From NCBI RefSeq assembly GCF_024256385.1, contig NZ_JAMLFW010000001.1, positions 3,720,001 through 3,784,000 of the forward strand: a DNA stretch of 64,000 nt, read 5' to 3'. This DNA is from Anatilimnocola floriformis. GTDB lineage: Bacteria; Planctomycetota; Planctomycetia; Pirellulales; Pirellulaceae. A model generated the notes under the pieces. That model ran no database searches. It was not told the DNA's origin and was given only the letters and a program-made list of their open reading frames with translations. The translations under genes and the position numbers were made by a program. How positions within the stretch are numbered: position 1 is the first letter of the stretch; each line of letters begins with the position of its first letter. Shown here one piece after another: positions 1 through 9,948 of this stretch.

Positions 1-1
1 T

Positions 2-199
2 CGCAAAGCGCTCGCGGCTGGCAAGAAGAATGAAGAGATCATCGAAGAGCTTTACCTCGCCGCGGTGTCTCGCAAACCCACGCCCAAAGAACTCGAAGCC
101 AGCCTGGCCCACATTGTCGCCAAGGGCGATCAAGCCGTTGGTCTCGAAGACGTTTGTTGGGCGCTATTGAATACGAATGAGTTTTTGTTTCAGCATTAG
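2..199 (+). CDS. DUF1553-family protein, C-terminal end only (partial)
   Basis: The gene enters from the left edge; only the last 65 residues are present, ending at the TAG at 197-199. The visible part has the usual end of planctomycete DUF1549/DUF1553 proteins: a helical stretch with an 'RKPTP-EL' motif followed by 'WALLNTNEFLFQH', the typical terminal segment. Family members are secreted proteins of unknown biochemical role, often with an N-terminal cytochrome-c-like domain. It lies 27 bases upstream of a cytochrome c/WD40 gene on the same strand, so the two are probably co-transcribed. The family call rests on the C-terminal motif alone. Confidence 0.75.
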   Translation, partial: RKALAAGKKNEEIIEELYLAAVSRKPTPKELEASLAHIVAKGDQAVGLEDVCWALLNTNEFLFQH

Positions 200-226
200 T
201 TCGCTCTGCTAGTTCGAAATCCCGCC

Positions 227-1579
227 ATGAAATATTCCCTCCTCACGGCCGCGTTCATCCTCTCGATTTGCGCCGCCGCCCATGCCGATCCCGTCAGCTT
301 CAAAGCCGAGATCGCGCCGCTCCTCGTCAACAATTGCCTTGCCTGCCACGGTCCGAAGAAGGCCGAGGGTGGCTATCGGATCGACACCTTTGAAAAAGTG
401 ATCGCGGCCGGCGATTCGTCGTCGCCCGGTTTTCATGCCAAGGACGTCGACGGCAGCGAAGGCTTTCGGCGGCTCATTTCCACCGACGTGAAAGAACGCA
501 TGCCGCTCGATGGCGATCCGATGACGGCCGAGCAAGTCGCACTCTTCAAAAAATGGATCGAAGAGGGAGCGAACTTCGACGGGCCCGACCCGAAGGCGCC
601 ACTCGCCTCGTACATTCCACCGCCGAAACATCCCGCCGCGCCGGAAAAGTACAACGCCACCATGCCGATCACCGCCGTGGCCTTCACGCCCGATGGTTCG
701 CAGTTGCTCGTCGCCGGCTATCACGAAGTGACGGCCTGGAATCCGACCGACGGCCAACTCATTCGCCGCATCAGCAATGTGGGGCAACGGACGTACGGCA
801 TTTCGATCAGCCCTGATGGCCAGTTGCTCGCGGTTGCTTGCGGAGCGCCGGGCCGGCTCGGTGAGTGCCGCATCTATAAGCTCGACAATGGCGAACTCGT
901 TCGCGTGATCAGCACGACCAGCGACGTCGTTTACGACTGCCAGTTCAATCACGCCGGCGATCGCATTGCGACCGCGGCTGCCGACGGCGCGATTCGCGTG
1001 TTCGAAGTCGCGACCGGCAAAGAACAGCTGACAATCACCAGTCACAGCGACTGGGTTTTCGCCGTGGCCTGGAGCCCGGATGGCAACAAGCTGGCCTCGG
1101 CCAGTCGCGATAAGACGGCGAAGGTCTACGACGCAAAGACGGGCGATTTGCTCATCACTTATTCGAATCACAACAAGGAAGTTCGCGGCGTGCTGTTTCA
1201 TCCCGAGGGGAACGAAGTCTTCTCCAGCGGCAGCGACAACAAGGTGCAGCGCTGGACGATCAGCGAAGCCAAGCGCACCGCCGAGGTCGGCTTCGGCGGC
1301 GAAGTCTACAAGCTCGGCAACTTCGGCGAGTTCTTCCTCGCCAGCTCAGCCGATAACAAGGTCCGCCAGTTCGCGGCGAAAGATCAAAAGCAGATTCGCG
1401 AATACCCCGGCGCGAAAGACTGGGTCCTCACCGCCGCCTATCACGACGGCACGAAGCGAATCGCCGGCGGCACGTTCGACGGTCAGGTGATTATTTGGAA
1501 TGCGGAAGACGGCAAGCAAGTAACGTCGTTCTACGCAGCGCCTGGTTTCACACCGCCGCCAGCGCCGGAGAAGAAGTAG
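227..1579 (+). CDS. Secreted cytochrome-c-like domain plus WD40 propeller protein
   Basis: 450 residues. A signal peptide (about 1-20, ending AHA) is followed by the planctomycete cytochrome c-like domain, with one CXXCH haem site at C37-C40-H41 (NCLACHGPKKAEGG). From about residue 145 there are WD40 repeats with typical 'SPDG..LA.A..D..' and 'W/YD..TG' strands (for example SPDGNKLASASRDKTAKVYD). The protein is probably periplasmic or exported and haem-binding; the substrate or partner is unknown. The stop codon at 1577-1579 directly abuts the ATG of the next gene, so translation is probably coupled and the proteins may act together. No strong Shine-Dalgarno is visible before the chosen ATG, which is placed by the signal peptide. 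Confidence 0.85.
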   Translation: MKYSLLTAAFILSICAAAHADPVSFKAEIAPLLVNNCLACHGPKKAEGGYRIDTFEKVIAAGDSSSPGFHAKDVDGSEGFRRLISTDVKERMPLDGDPMTAEQVALFKKWIEEGANFDGPDPKAPLASYIPPPKHPAAPEKYNATMPITAVAFTPDGSQLLVAGYHEVTAWNPTDGQLIRRISNVGQRTYGISISPDGQLLAVACGAPGRLGECRIYKLDNGELVRVISTTSDVVYDCQFNHAGDRIATAAADGAIRVFEVATGKEQLTITSHSDWVFAVAWSPDGNKLASASRDKTAKVYDAKTGDLLITYSNHNKEVRGVLFHPEGNEVFSSGSDNKVQRWTISEAKRTAEVGFGGEVYKLGNFGEFFLASSADNKVRQFAAKDQKQIREYPGAKDWVLTAAYHDGTKRIAGGTFDGQVIIWNAEDGKQVTSFYAAPGFTPPPAPEKK

Positions 1580-4500
1580 ATGAAGTCGCTACGGATCATC
1601 GCTTCTTTGTGCTTCACCTTGGTGGCACTTGGCGCTGCGCGTTCGGAAGATTCATTCACGGCCCAAATCGCCCCGTTCCTCAAAACCTATTGCTTCGAGT
1701 GCCATAACGAGAAGAAGCCGTCGGCTGAACTCAATCTCACGAAGTACAAATCAGCTGCACAGCTCGCCGATGACTTCCGGCAATGGGAGCACGTCATCAC
1801 GTTCGTTCGCAGCACCGAGATGCCGCCGGATGAAGCCAAACAACCTTCCGCCGCCGATCGTGCGACGTTTTTGAAAACGCTGGAAGAACTCCTCCGCAGC
1901 GAAGCGAACAAACTCGTCGGCGATCCAGGCCTCGTCCTGCCGCGGCGACTCAGCAATGCGGAGTACAACTACACGATTCGCGATTTGACAGGCGTCGACA
2001 TTCGCCCCGCCGATGCGTTCCCTGTCGATCCCGCTTCGGGTGAAGGCTTTAGCAACACCGGCGAAGCCCTGCAGATGTCGCCGGGCCTCTTCAAAAAGTA
2101 TTACGCGGCCGCGCAGCAAGTGGCCGATCACATCGACTTCACCCCCAGCGGCTGGAAGTTCGCGCCGTACGCGGCCAGCACCTACGCCGATCAGAAAAAG
2201 CTGCACGAGCAAGCGCTGCTTGATTTCTACGAGCAGCATGCGGTGAACTATGAAAAGTATCTCACGGCCGTCTGGCAGTTCCGGCAGCAGCCCGAGAAAC
2301 AATCGCTCGCAGATTTTGCCCAAGAGAAAAAGCTAAGCCCGAAGTATCTCACAGCGCTGCACGAGTTGCTGAGCGGCGAACCAGCGCAATCAACGCAATA
2401 TGTCCGCCATCTGCGAGAACGTTGGCAAGCGATTCCTGGCGCCGATCAGACAAACGCGGCCCAACAACAAATCAGAGATTTGGCAGCCGAAATCAAGAAG
2501 CTCAGTCAGCAACTTTGCGCCGTCGAAACGCAGGCGATTGTCGGCAACGCTGGCAATGCGCCGATTGACCACATTGATCGCCGCAACAAGACGGCAGCAA
2601 CTCGCGACACTTTCAACGCGAGTCTGCTGAGCGATAATCGACGCTTCAAAGTTGAGTATCGCGATCTGCAGAAGAAAGAAAAAATCCGTCTCGTACTGCA
2701 AATCGCCGCGCTGACTGAATCCGACAAAGCGTTTGTCATTTTCAAAAACGCAAACGTCAGCACGGCGAACAGCGAGCGCGACTATCGGCCAGATGACTCG
2801 AAGCGCAATACGTCGCTCTTCGAAATTCTCAAAGAATCAAATCCCGAGCAACTCGCCAAACTCCAACTTGGCAGACATCCGCTCGGCCTTGAGATCGACG
2901 CAAAATCGTTCGCGATCTCGGCGGGCACCACACTCGATTTTGAAATCGATACCGACGACTTGCCGGAAGGTAATCAGCTCGCGTTCTTTATCGACGCGCA
3001 GCTCGATCGCGAGCATTCGCCCGCCGGCGCGGCCCGAGTCACACTTTCCGAACAAGCTACGACTGGCAAGTCGCTGGCTGAGTTCTCCTTTCCGCTCGTT
3101 AATCCCGATCACAAGATTGCTGATGAACTGCGGGCCTCTTGTGAAGCCTTTTGCCGCGTCTTCCCCAACCGCTTTTATTACGTCGATGACACGCGTGGGC
3201 TCTCGGCTGGCTACCACTTGATCGAGGGCTTCTTCCGCGACGATCAACCGCTCTGTAAATACGTGCTGAGCGATGATGAGCGGCGTGAGCTTGATCGTCT
3301 CTGGCTGGAGCTCGATTTCGGCACGCAGATCGCCGAGCGAATGCTGCGGGGCTTTGTGTTCTTTGAACGTTCCGAGCGAAATTTCATGAAGCATCCGGAC
3401 TTCGACTCGTTCAAGGAAGAAGATCCTGACCTGGCGAAGATCGAAACAGTGCAACGCTTGGAAGATGCTTACTTCGTGCGTTCGGGTGTGAAGAATCTTT
3501 CTGCCGCCGAGATCGCCGCGCATCCGATTCACACATTCTTTGCAGACATTCGGCATGGATTGAAGCAGCGCGGCGAACTGCTTGTGAAGGCGAAAGCTAA
3601 CTATTTGGCGCAAATCGAATCGTTCGCCACGACAGCGTTTCGCCGCCCCCCGACTGCCGCGGAAGTTGCCAACCTGCGTTCGTTCTTCGAAAAGTTGAGC
3701 AGCAATCCTGAGCACGGCATCGAGCAAGCCGTTCGCGCGTCGGTCATTCGATTGCTTGTCTCGCCGCACTTCTGCTATCACCTCGACCCGCCAGCTGCAG
3801 GCAACACGGTCGAGCCATTGTCCGATCTCGCCCTCGCTTCGCGACTCAGCTATTTTCTCTGGTCATCGCAGCCGGATGAAGAACTGATGCGAGTTGCCCG
3901 CGCGGGAAAGCTGCATGATAAAGACGAACTCCTGCGGCAAACGCGGAGGATGCTGAAGGATCCCAAGGTCAGTGGCTTGGCCCTGGAATTCTTCGGCCCT
4001 TGGCTACGCTATCGCGATTTTCTCGAACAGGAATCGGTCAGCCGCGAAGTCTTCACCAATTTCGACGACGCGCTGAGGCAAGCCATGTTCGAAGAGCCGA
4101 CGCGCTTCACCACCAAGTTGTTACAAACCAATGCACCTCTTCTTGAGCTTCTCGACAGCGACAAGACGCTCGTCAATAAGCGACTCGCACAGCACTACGG
4201 CCTGCCGTTCAATGGCAACAAAGAAGAATGGCTTGAAGTGAGCGGTCTGCATGCTCAAGGCCGCAGCGGCATCCTCGGCATGGCAGTGTTCCTCACGAAG
4301 AATTCGCAGCCGCAGCGAACTAGCCCGGTGAAGCGCGGTTTCTGGGTGATCCATCATCTGCTCGGCGAACACATTCCGCCGCCGCCGCCCGATGTTGTCG
4401 CACTGCCCGCTAAGGAAACCGACACCGGCGGCAAGACGATTCGTCAGCTTCTCGCACTGCATACCGAGGACGCCAAGTGCGCTCGCTGCCACGTCCGCTT

Positions 4501-4915
4501 CGATGGCGTGGGCCTGGCCATGGAAGGGTTCGATGCTATCGGCCGCGCGCGGAAGCAAGACCTTGCCGGTCGTGCCATCGATAACGTCGTGCCGCTCCCC
4601 TCGGGCAAAGAAGCCCGCGGCGTGCCTGAGTTTGCCGCGTATCTCGCCGCCGAACGGGCCGATGATTTCGGCAAGACGCTGAGTCACAAGTTGCTCGGTT
4701 ATGCCCTCGGCCGATCGCTGCAACTTTCCGATCAACCGCTGCTCGACCAGTTGCAGGAAAATCTGCGGAAAAACGGCTATCGATCTGATACGCTGATGGA
4801 AACGATTGTCACCAGCCCGCAGTTTCGCACCCAGCGATGCCGCGATTTTTCCCTCGCCGCCTTCCGCGATCGCAACGCCCCCCGCCCCAATCCTGCCTCC
4901 GGAGCCAAGCCATGA
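1580..4915 (+). CDS. Large cytochrome-c-like DUF1587/1595/1592/1588/1585 protein
   Basis: 1111 residues with a signal peptide (about 1-22). The first CXXCH is C38-C41-H42 (YCFECH) and the second is C967-C970-H971 (CARCHVRFDG). Domains in order are an N-terminal haem domain, DUF1587 (around 120-190, 'RRLSNAEYNYTIRDLTG'), a long middle section, DUF1595 (around 675), DUF1592 ('[18 protein letters not shown]', from about 755), DUF1588 ('PQRTSPVKRGFWVIHHLLG', around 910) and DUF1585 at the C-terminus. These families are strongly expanded in planctomycetes and have no firmly established biochemical function; exported electron transfer is an inference. At 1111 residues it is longer than the 802- and 837-residue homologues in this window because of an extra central region at about 200-500. 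It overlaps the DUF1552 gene by four bases (ATGA). Confidence 0.88.
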   Translation: MKSLRIIASLCFTLVALGAARSEDSFTAQIAPFLKTYCFECHNEKKPSAELNLTKYKSAAQLADDFRQWEHVITFVRSTEMPPDEAKQPSAADRATFLKTLEELLRSEANKLVGDPGLVLPRRLSNAEYNYTIRDLTGVDIRPADAFPVDPASGEGFSNTGEALQMSPGLFKKYYAAAQQVADHIDFTPSGWKFAPYAASTYADQKKLHEQALLDFYEQHAVNYEKYLTAVWQFRQQPEKQSLADFAQEKKLSPKYLTALHELLSGEPAQSTQYVRHLRERWQAIPGADQTNAAQQQIRDLAAEIKKLSQQLCAVETQAIVGNAGNAPIDHIDRRNKTAATRDTFNASLLSDNRRFKVEYRDLQKKEKIRLVLQIAALTESDKAFVIFKNANVSTANSERDYRPDDSKRNTSLFEILKESNPEQLAKLQLGRHPLGLEIDAKSFAISAGTTLDFEIDTDDLPEGNQLAFFIDAQLDREHSPAGAARVTLSEQATTGKSLAEFSFPLVNPDHKIADELRASCEAFCRVFPNRFYYVDDTRGLSAGYHLIEGFFRDDQPLCKYVLSDDERRELDRLWLELDFGTQIAERMLRGFVFFERSERNFMKHPDFDSFKEEDPDLAKIETVQRLEDAYFVRSGVKNLSAAEIAAHPIHTFFADIRHGLKQRGELLVKAKANYLAQIESFATTAFRRPPTAAEVANLRSFFEKLSSNPEHGIEQAVRASVIRLLVSPHFCYHLDPPAAGNTVEPLSDLALASRLSYFLWSSQPDEELMRVARAGKLHDKDELLRQTRRMLKDPKVSGLALEFFGPWLRYRDFLEQESVSREVFTNFDDALRQAMFEEPTRFTTKLLQTNAPLLELLDSDKTLVNKRLAQHYGLPFNGNKEEWLEVSGLHAQGRSGILGMAVFLTKNSQPQRTSPVKRGFWVIHHLLGEHIPPPPPDVVALPAKETDTGGKTIRQLLALHTEDAKCARCHVRFDGVGLAMEGFDAIGRARKQDLAGRAIDNVVPLPSGKEARGVPEFAAYLAAERADDFGKTLSHKLLGYALGRSLQLSDQPLLDQLQENLRKNGYRSDTLMETIVTSPQFRTQRCRDFSLAAFRDRNAPRPNPASGAKP

Positions 4916-6195
4916 TCAACAAGAACGGAATCTCGCGCCGATTGCTGCTCCAAGGTTTAGGCGCCGCGATCGCGCTCCCCTGGCTCGAGTCAGGCCGCCA
5001 TCTGCTCGGCGCCGAATCGCCGAAGAAGCCGACGCAGCGTTTCGCTTGCATGTTCATCGGCGACGGCATTTCGCCGCCGCACTGGTGGGCCAAGGGTTCC
5101 GGCGCGAACATGGAGCTCGGTTCCAGTCTCGCCTCACTCGAAAAGCACAAGTCGCAGCTCAACGTCATCAACGGTTTGTTCAACAAGCACGCCGGCGGCG
5201 GTCACGCGCGCTGCGCGGGCAACATTCTTTCTGGCGAAGCGCTGCTGCGTGGCCGCCTCATTCGCGGCGCGGTGAGCATGGATCAGCGACTCGCGAAAAA
5301 GTGGGAAGACGAAACAGCCCTCTCGAGCCTCGTGCTCGGCTGCGAACAGCCGGTCGCCGGGTTTCACGAGAGCGAATACTCGATGGTGTACGCCTCGCAC
5401 ATTTCCTGGAGCAACCCCGACTCGCCGATTCCGATCGAGCTCCATCCTTCGCTCGCATTCGACAGCCTGTTCGGCGGCCAATCGAGCACGCTGCAAACCA
5501 GCATTCTCGACGATGTGCTCGAGCAAGCGACCAGCCTCCGCAATCAGGTTAGCCGATCGGATCAGGTGAAGCTCGACGAATACCTCAGCAGCGTCCGCGA
5601 AACCGAGCAACGGCTGCAACGCCTCAACAAATTTGCCGCGGAAGAAAACAACCAGCCAACCTCCGCGCAGCGCCCACCGGCTGGTCAGCCGAAGGACTTT
5701 CGCGAGTACTCGCGATTGATGTGCGACATCATCGCGCTCGCGTTTCAAACCGACCGTACCCGCATTGCCACGCTGCTCCTCTCGCGCGATTTGTCGGGTC
5801 AGGTTTATCCTTATCTCAACATCAAGGACGACCACCACAGCTATTCGCACAGCAACGAAGCCAAGGAATATCAGGGCATCGTCAAGACGCACGTCGAGCA
5901 GTACGCCTATCTCGTCGATCGTCTTGCGAATATGCATGAGGGTGACGGCACGGTGCTAGACAATAGCTGCCTGATGTTTGTCTCCGAGCATTGGAATGCC
6001 CACAATTCCAATCAGGTGCCGTTGCTCCTCGCGGGCGGCCTGGGAGGCACGTTGCAGACCGGCCGCACGCACGATTTCCTCAATGCGGGAAATGAAAAGC
6101 GGAAACTCTGCAGCCTGTATCTATCGCTGATGGACCGCATGGGTCTCGAGCTGAAGGAATTCGGTGACGCGAAAGAACGTCTGGCGGGGATCTAG
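4912..6195 (+). CDS. DUF1552 secreted protein, partner of the DUF1592-type protein
   Basis: 427 residues from the ATG at 4912, which overlaps the upstream stop as ATGA. An in-frame start at 4837 was rejected because it would place 25 low-complexity residues before the export signal. The N-terminus has a Tat-like twin arginine and hydrophobic run (ISRRLLLQGLGAAIALPWLE). DUF1552 hallmarks include 'FACMFIGDGI', 'SSLASLEKHKSQLNVINGL', 'LDEYLSSVRETEQRL' and the late 'FVSEHWNAHNSNQVPLLLAGGLGG'. The function is unknown; this family almost always sits next to a DUF1592-type gene, and the coupling here suggests a two-protein unit outside the cytoplasm. Confidence 0.87.
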   Translation: MINKNGISRRLLLQGLGAAIALPWLESGRHLLGAESPKKPTQRFACMFIGDGISPPHWWAKGSGANMELGSSLASLEKHKSQLNVINGLFNKHAGGGHARCAGNILSGEALLRGRLIRGAVSMDQRLAKKWEDETALSSLVLGCEQPVAGFHESEYSMVYASHISWSNPDSPIPIELHPSLAFDSLFGGQSSTLQTSILDDVLEQATSLRNQVSRSDQVKLDEYLSSVRETEQRLQRLNKFAAEENNQPTSAQRPPAGQPKDFREYSRLMCDIIALAFQTDRTRIATLLLSRDLSGQVYPYLNIKDDHHSYSHSNEAKEYQGIVKTHVEQYAYLVDRLANMHEGDGTVLDNSCLMFVSEHWNAHNSNQVPLLLAGGLGGTLQTGRTHDFLNAGNEKRKLCSLYLSLMDRMGLELKEFGDAKERLAGI

Positions 6196-6238
6196 GAAGG
6201 CAGAAGTAAGAAGGCAGAACGCAGAAGTGAATCGCTGG
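6196..6238. repeat. Purine-rich iterated intergenic element (GCAGAA words)
   Basis: The gap between the DUF1552 stop and the next gene is filled by repeated words: GGCAGAAGTAAGAA then GGCAGAACGCAGAAGTGAA. The word GCAGAA occurs three times in about 30 bases. No open reading frame or clear hairpin is visible. It is one of several short-word intergenic repeats in this window; see also 23463-23540 and 28823-28894. Confidence 0.4.
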
Positions 6239-6251
6239 GCGGAGCGGCACG

Positions 6252-8660
6252 ATGGCACGTCTTTTTTATGCGGCGGTGATCGTTCTGCTGATAGGTTGCA
6301 CTTCGCTAGCCGCTGCGGATGACGCGCAACGTTTTCACGCAGAATTTCAGCCGTTCCTCTCGAAGCACTGCGTCGCTTGCCATCGGGGCGACAAGCCCAA
6401 GGGGAATCTGGATCTCGAAAAGCTGTCGCTTGATCTCGCCGATGACAAGGCTCGCGGCCAATGGACGGCCGTAGTCGAACGACTTGACGCCGGCGACATG
6501 CCGCCCGCAGACAAGCCTCGGCCTGATGCGCAGGAAGTGAAGAAACTAACGGCATGGTTGTCGCCGCGAATCGCCACGGCAGAGACTGCGGCCCGGGCCG
6601 CCCAAGGACGCGTGGTCGTTCGCCGTTTGAACCGGAGCGAGTATGAGAACACGGTGCGCGATCTGCTCGGGGTGCAGGTGAACCTCAAGGATCAGCTGCC
6701 GCTCGATTCCGCTGCCGATGGGTTTGATAACGCCGGCGCGGCCCATCACACGTCGTCGTTTCTAATGGAAAAGTACCTGGAAGCCGCCGATGTCGCGCTC
6801 AACATGGCGATCAGCAACCGCCCCAAACCGCCAGCGCTGATCAGCAAACGCTACAGCATCAAGGACGGCCATCCGGTGAAGAACACGACGGAGGACGTCT
6901 ATCGCTTTCTGGACGATGGCGAGGTCGTCTGCTTCTGCTCATCGGATTGGCACAACGTCAGCGCGTCGACCTTTTATCCACAGGACGGCGGCAACTACCT
7001 CTTTCGCATTTCCGCCTCGGCGATTCAGAGCAACGACAAACCCGTCACCTTCCGCGTTACCGCTAGCGGCACGCGCCTAACCGGCCTGAGTGGTCTGGTG
7101 AGTTATTTTGATGCTCCACCGGGCGCGCCGAAAGTGTTTGAATTCACGCGGCACATGGAGCCGCGGACGACGATCTCGCTGTTGCCCTATGGTCTCGCCG
7201 GCGCAAACACTGTCAAGCAAACGGGCAGCGCGAAGTGGGAAGGGCCCGGTTTGGCGGTTCAATATATCGAGATCGAAGGACCGTTGAATGAAAGCTGGCC
7301 GCCGCTGAGCCATAAGGATTTGCTCGGCCAACTCGCGCAAAAGACGTTTAAAATTTACAACTTCAGCGATCGAGTCGAAGTCGTTTCCGAACAGCCGCTA
7401 GTCGATGCCGAACGGATTCTGAAGAAATTCACTCGCCGTGCCTTTCGCCGCACAGTTACGACAGAGGACATCGCACCGTACCTGACGATCGTGCAGACGA
7501 AGCTCGACGGAGGTTACACGTTCGAACAAGCCCTGCGAGCCGCACTCAAAGGAGTGCTGATTGCGCCAAACTTTTTGTTCTTGCGCGAGAAGCCAGGCCG
7601 GCTCGATGACTTCGCGCTGGCTAGCCGGTTGTCGTATTTTCTCTGGAGCACGATGCCGGATGAGGAACTGTTCGCGCTCGCGGAACAGCAGAAACTGCAT
7701 CAGCCCGAGGTACTGCGCGAACAAGTCGAGCGGCTGCTCGCCAGTCCGAAAGCCCAAGCGTTCACTGCAAACTTTGTCGGCCAATGGCTGGGCCTGCGCG
7801 AAATCGACGCGACCGAACCAAGCCACATCCTTTATCCGGAGTTCGATCATCTGCTGAAAGTTTCGATGATTCGCGAAACGGAGTTGTTCTTCGACGAGTT
7901 GCTGAAGAACGATTTGAGCATCACGAATTTCGTGGCCAGCGATTTCACCATGCTCAACGGCCGCCTGGCGAAGCACTACGGCATTCCCGATGTCGTCGGC
8001 TGGGAATTCAAAAAGACCACGCTGCCGCCGGAGAGTCATCGCGGCGGGGTGCTGACCATGGCTAGCGTACTAAAAGTCACCGCCAACGGCACGACGACGT
8101 CGCCGGTGCTGCGCGGCGCTTGGGTGCTCGATCGCATCCTCGGCCAGCCGTCTCCGCCGCCGCCCGACAACGTCTCTGCCATCGATCCCGACATCCGTGG
8201 CGCGACGACCATTCGCGAGCAACTCGCCAAGCATCGCTCGACCGAGTCTTGCGGCGTCTGTCACCGCCAGATTGATCCACCGGGCTTTGCGCTCGAAAGT
8301 TTCGACTGCATCGGCGGCTGGCGTGACTGGTATCGAGTCACCGGCAACGGCGCCCCGGTCACGGTCGACGGTCGGCGCATGGCTTATCACAAGGGCAAAT
8401 CCGTCGATCCCAGCGATGTGATGCCGGGCGGCGAGAAGTTTGACAATGTCGATCAGTTCAAACAGTTGCTTTTAAAGGATAAATCGCAACTCGCGCGAGC
8501 GCTCACGAACAAATTGGTGACGTATGCCACGGGCCGCGCGCCGCAACCGACTGATCGACCTGCCGTGGATGCGATTGTGCAGAAGATTGCTGCAAAGGAC
8601 TACGGCTTGCGCTCGCTGGTGAATGAAATTGTGCAGAGCGAGATTTTTCAGGTGAAGTGA
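6252..8660 (+). CDS. Cytochrome-c-like DUF1587/1592/1588/1585 protein (second copy)
   Basis: 802 residues with an N-terminal hydrophobic export segment (VIVLLIGCTSLAAA). Haem motifs are C40-C43-H44 (HCVACHRG) and C667-C670-H671 (CGVCHRQIDPPGFALE). DUF1587 ('RRLNRSEYENTVRDLLGVQ') is near residue 125, a probable carbohydrate-binding-like insert lies around 200-350, DUF1592 ('[19 protein letters not shown]') near 455, DUF1588 ('GTTTSPVLRGAWVLDRILG') near 615, and DUF1585 ends the protein ('LVNEIVQSEIFQVK'). The domain order matches the 1111-residue neighbour but without its long insert. A GC triplet in the signal could be a lipobox (IGC), so a lipoprotein is possible. It lies 19 bases before its DUF1552 partner. 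Confidence 0.88.
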   Translation: MARLFYAAVIVLLIGCTSLAAADDAQRFHAEFQPFLSKHCVACHRGDKPKGNLDLEKLSLDLADDKARGQWTAVVERLDAGDMPPADKPRPDAQEVKKLTAWLSPRIATAETAARAAQGRVVVRRLNRSEYENTVRDLLGVQVNLKDQLPLDSAADGFDNAGAAHHTSSFLMEKYLEAADVALNMAISNRPKPPALISKRYSIKDGHPVKNTTEDVYRFLDDGEVVCFCSSDWHNVSASTFYPQDGGNYLFRISASAIQSNDKPVTFRVTASGTRLTGLSGLVSYFDAPPGAPKVFEFTRHMEPRTTISLLPYGLAGANTVKQTGSAKWEGPGLAVQYIEIEGPLNESWPPLSHKDLLGQLAQKTFKIYNFSDRVEVVSEQPLVDAERILKKFTRRAFRRTVTTEDIAPYLTIVQTKLDGGYTFEQALRAALKGVLIAPNFLFLREKPGRLDDFALASRLSYFLWSTMPDEELFALAEQQKLHQPEVLREQVERLLASPKAQAFTANFVGQWLGLREIDATEPSHILYPEFDHLLKVSMIRETELFFDELLKNDLSITNFVASDFTMLNGRLAKHYGIPDVVGWEFKKTTLPPESHRGGVLTMASVLKVTANGTTTSPVLRGAWVLDRILGQPSPPPPDNVSAIDPDIRGATTIREQLAKHRSTESCGVCHRQIDPPGFALESFDCIGGWRDWYRVTGNGAPVTVDGRRMAYHKGKSVDPSDVMPGGEKFDNVDQFKQLLLKDKSQLARALTNKLVTYATGRAPQPTDRPAVDAIVQKIAAKDYGLRSLVNEIVQSEIFQVK

Positions 8661-8679
8661 GATAAACGAGAACCCTGCC

Positions 8680-9948
8680 ATGAAACTCCATCGCCGAACT
8701 CTCCTCCGCGCCGCCGGCGTTGCTGTTGCGTTGCCGCTGTTTGATGCGATCGTGCCGAAGCGAGCGAGGGGTGAGGATAAGAAGAACACGCCGCGGCGGA
8801 TGGTTTGCATCAATACGCCGCTGGGCGTGCATCCAGCTTATTTTTTCCCGAAGGATACCGGGCGCGATTACGAGTTGTCGCCGTATCTGGAAGTTTTCAA
8901 GGAGTTTCGCGAGCAGTTCACGGTCATTTCTGGATTGTCGCATCCTGATGTGGGGCCGAGTCACGATTCGAACCAGAGTTTTTTGACGTCGGCGCCTCAC
9001 CCCGAACGGCGGGCCGGTTTCAAAAACAGCATTTCGCTCGATCAGTTTGCTGCCGCGCATTTGTATGGGCAAACGCGGTTCGCCACGTTGCCTTTGTCTT
9101 GCGAAGGATCGGGGCTCGCCTGGACGAAGAGCGGTGCCCCGGTGCCAACCGAAGATCGGCCGTCGGGCGTGTTCGCCAAGTTATTTCTCGAAGGGCGGCC
9201 CGATGAAGTGCAGGCTCAGGCGCGACGACTCGCCGATGGCCAAAGCGTACTTGATGCGGTGCGCGACCAGGCGAAGAAGTTGGAGAGAAACATCGGCGCC
9301 GGCGACCGCGAAAAGCTCGATGAGTATTTCACCAGCGTTCGCGAACTCGAGCAGCGTCTCGCGCAGGCTGAGATGTGGTCGAAGCGACCGAAGCCCAAGG
9401 TCAATGCCAAGCAGCCGACCGATGTACGCAACAGCGCCGACTTGATCGGCAAGTCGCGGGTTTGGTTCGATCTGATTCATCTCGCGCTGCAGACAGATTC
9501 TTCACGCCTCGTCACGCTGCAACTGCTCGGCACCAGCAGCGTGCCGCCGATTCAAGGTGTGAGCCAGGGACATCACGACCTGTCGCATCATGGCCAGGAT
9601 CCGCAGAAGATCGCGCAGCTGAAAGTGCTGGAGCTGGAAAAGATGCGGACGCTGCTGACGTTCTTTCAGCAACTGCGCGATACGAAGGAAGACGGCGAAA
9701 GCTTGCTCGACCGCACGGTCGTTTTCTTCAGCAGCAACCTGGCCGATGCCAGCAAACACAGCGTAAAGAATATGCCGGTGCTGCTCGCCGGCGGCAATTT
9801 CAACCACGGCCAGCATTTGGCCTTTGATGAAAACAAAGATCCGCCGCTCTCCAATTTGTTCGTCAGTATGCTGCAGCAAGTGGGAATTCCCGCCGACAAG
9901 TTCGGCAGCAGCACCGGCACGCTGACCGGGTTGGAGATTCGCGGCTAA
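8680..9948 (+). CDS. DUF1552 secreted protein (second copy)
   Basis: 422 residues. A short Tat-like signal (LHRRTLLRAAGVAVALPLFDA) precedes the conserved 'RRMVCINTPLGVHPAYFFP' strand, 'FTVISGLSHPDVG', the helical 'LDEYFTSVRELEQRLAQAE' and the late 'VFFSSNLADASKHSVKNMPVLLAGG' segment. Same family as 4912-6195 and 50210-51565 but clearly diverged. Its stop shares a base with the ATG of the following hydrolase (TAATG), which implies translational coupling. Biochemical role unknown. Confidence 0.87.
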   Translation: MKLHRRTLLRAAGVAVALPLFDAIVPKRARGEDKKNTPRRMVCINTPLGVHPAYFFPKDTGRDYELSPYLEVFKEFREQFTVISGLSHPDVGPSHDSNQSFLTSAPHPERRAGFKNSISLDQFAAAHLYGQTRFATLPLSCEGSGLAWTKSGAPVPTEDRPSGVFAKLFLEGRPDEVQAQARRLADGQSVLDAVRDQAKKLERNIGAGDREKLDEYFTSVRELEQRLAQAEMWSKRPKPKVNAKQPTDVRNSADLIGKSRVWFDLIHLALQTDSSRLVTLQLLGTSSVPPIQGVSQGHHDLSHHGQDPQKIAQLKVLELEKMRTLLTFFQQLRDTKEDGESLLDRTVVFFSSNLADASKHSVKNMPVLLAGGNFNHGQHLAFDENKDPPLSNLFVSMLQQVGIPADKFGSSTGTLTGLEIRG

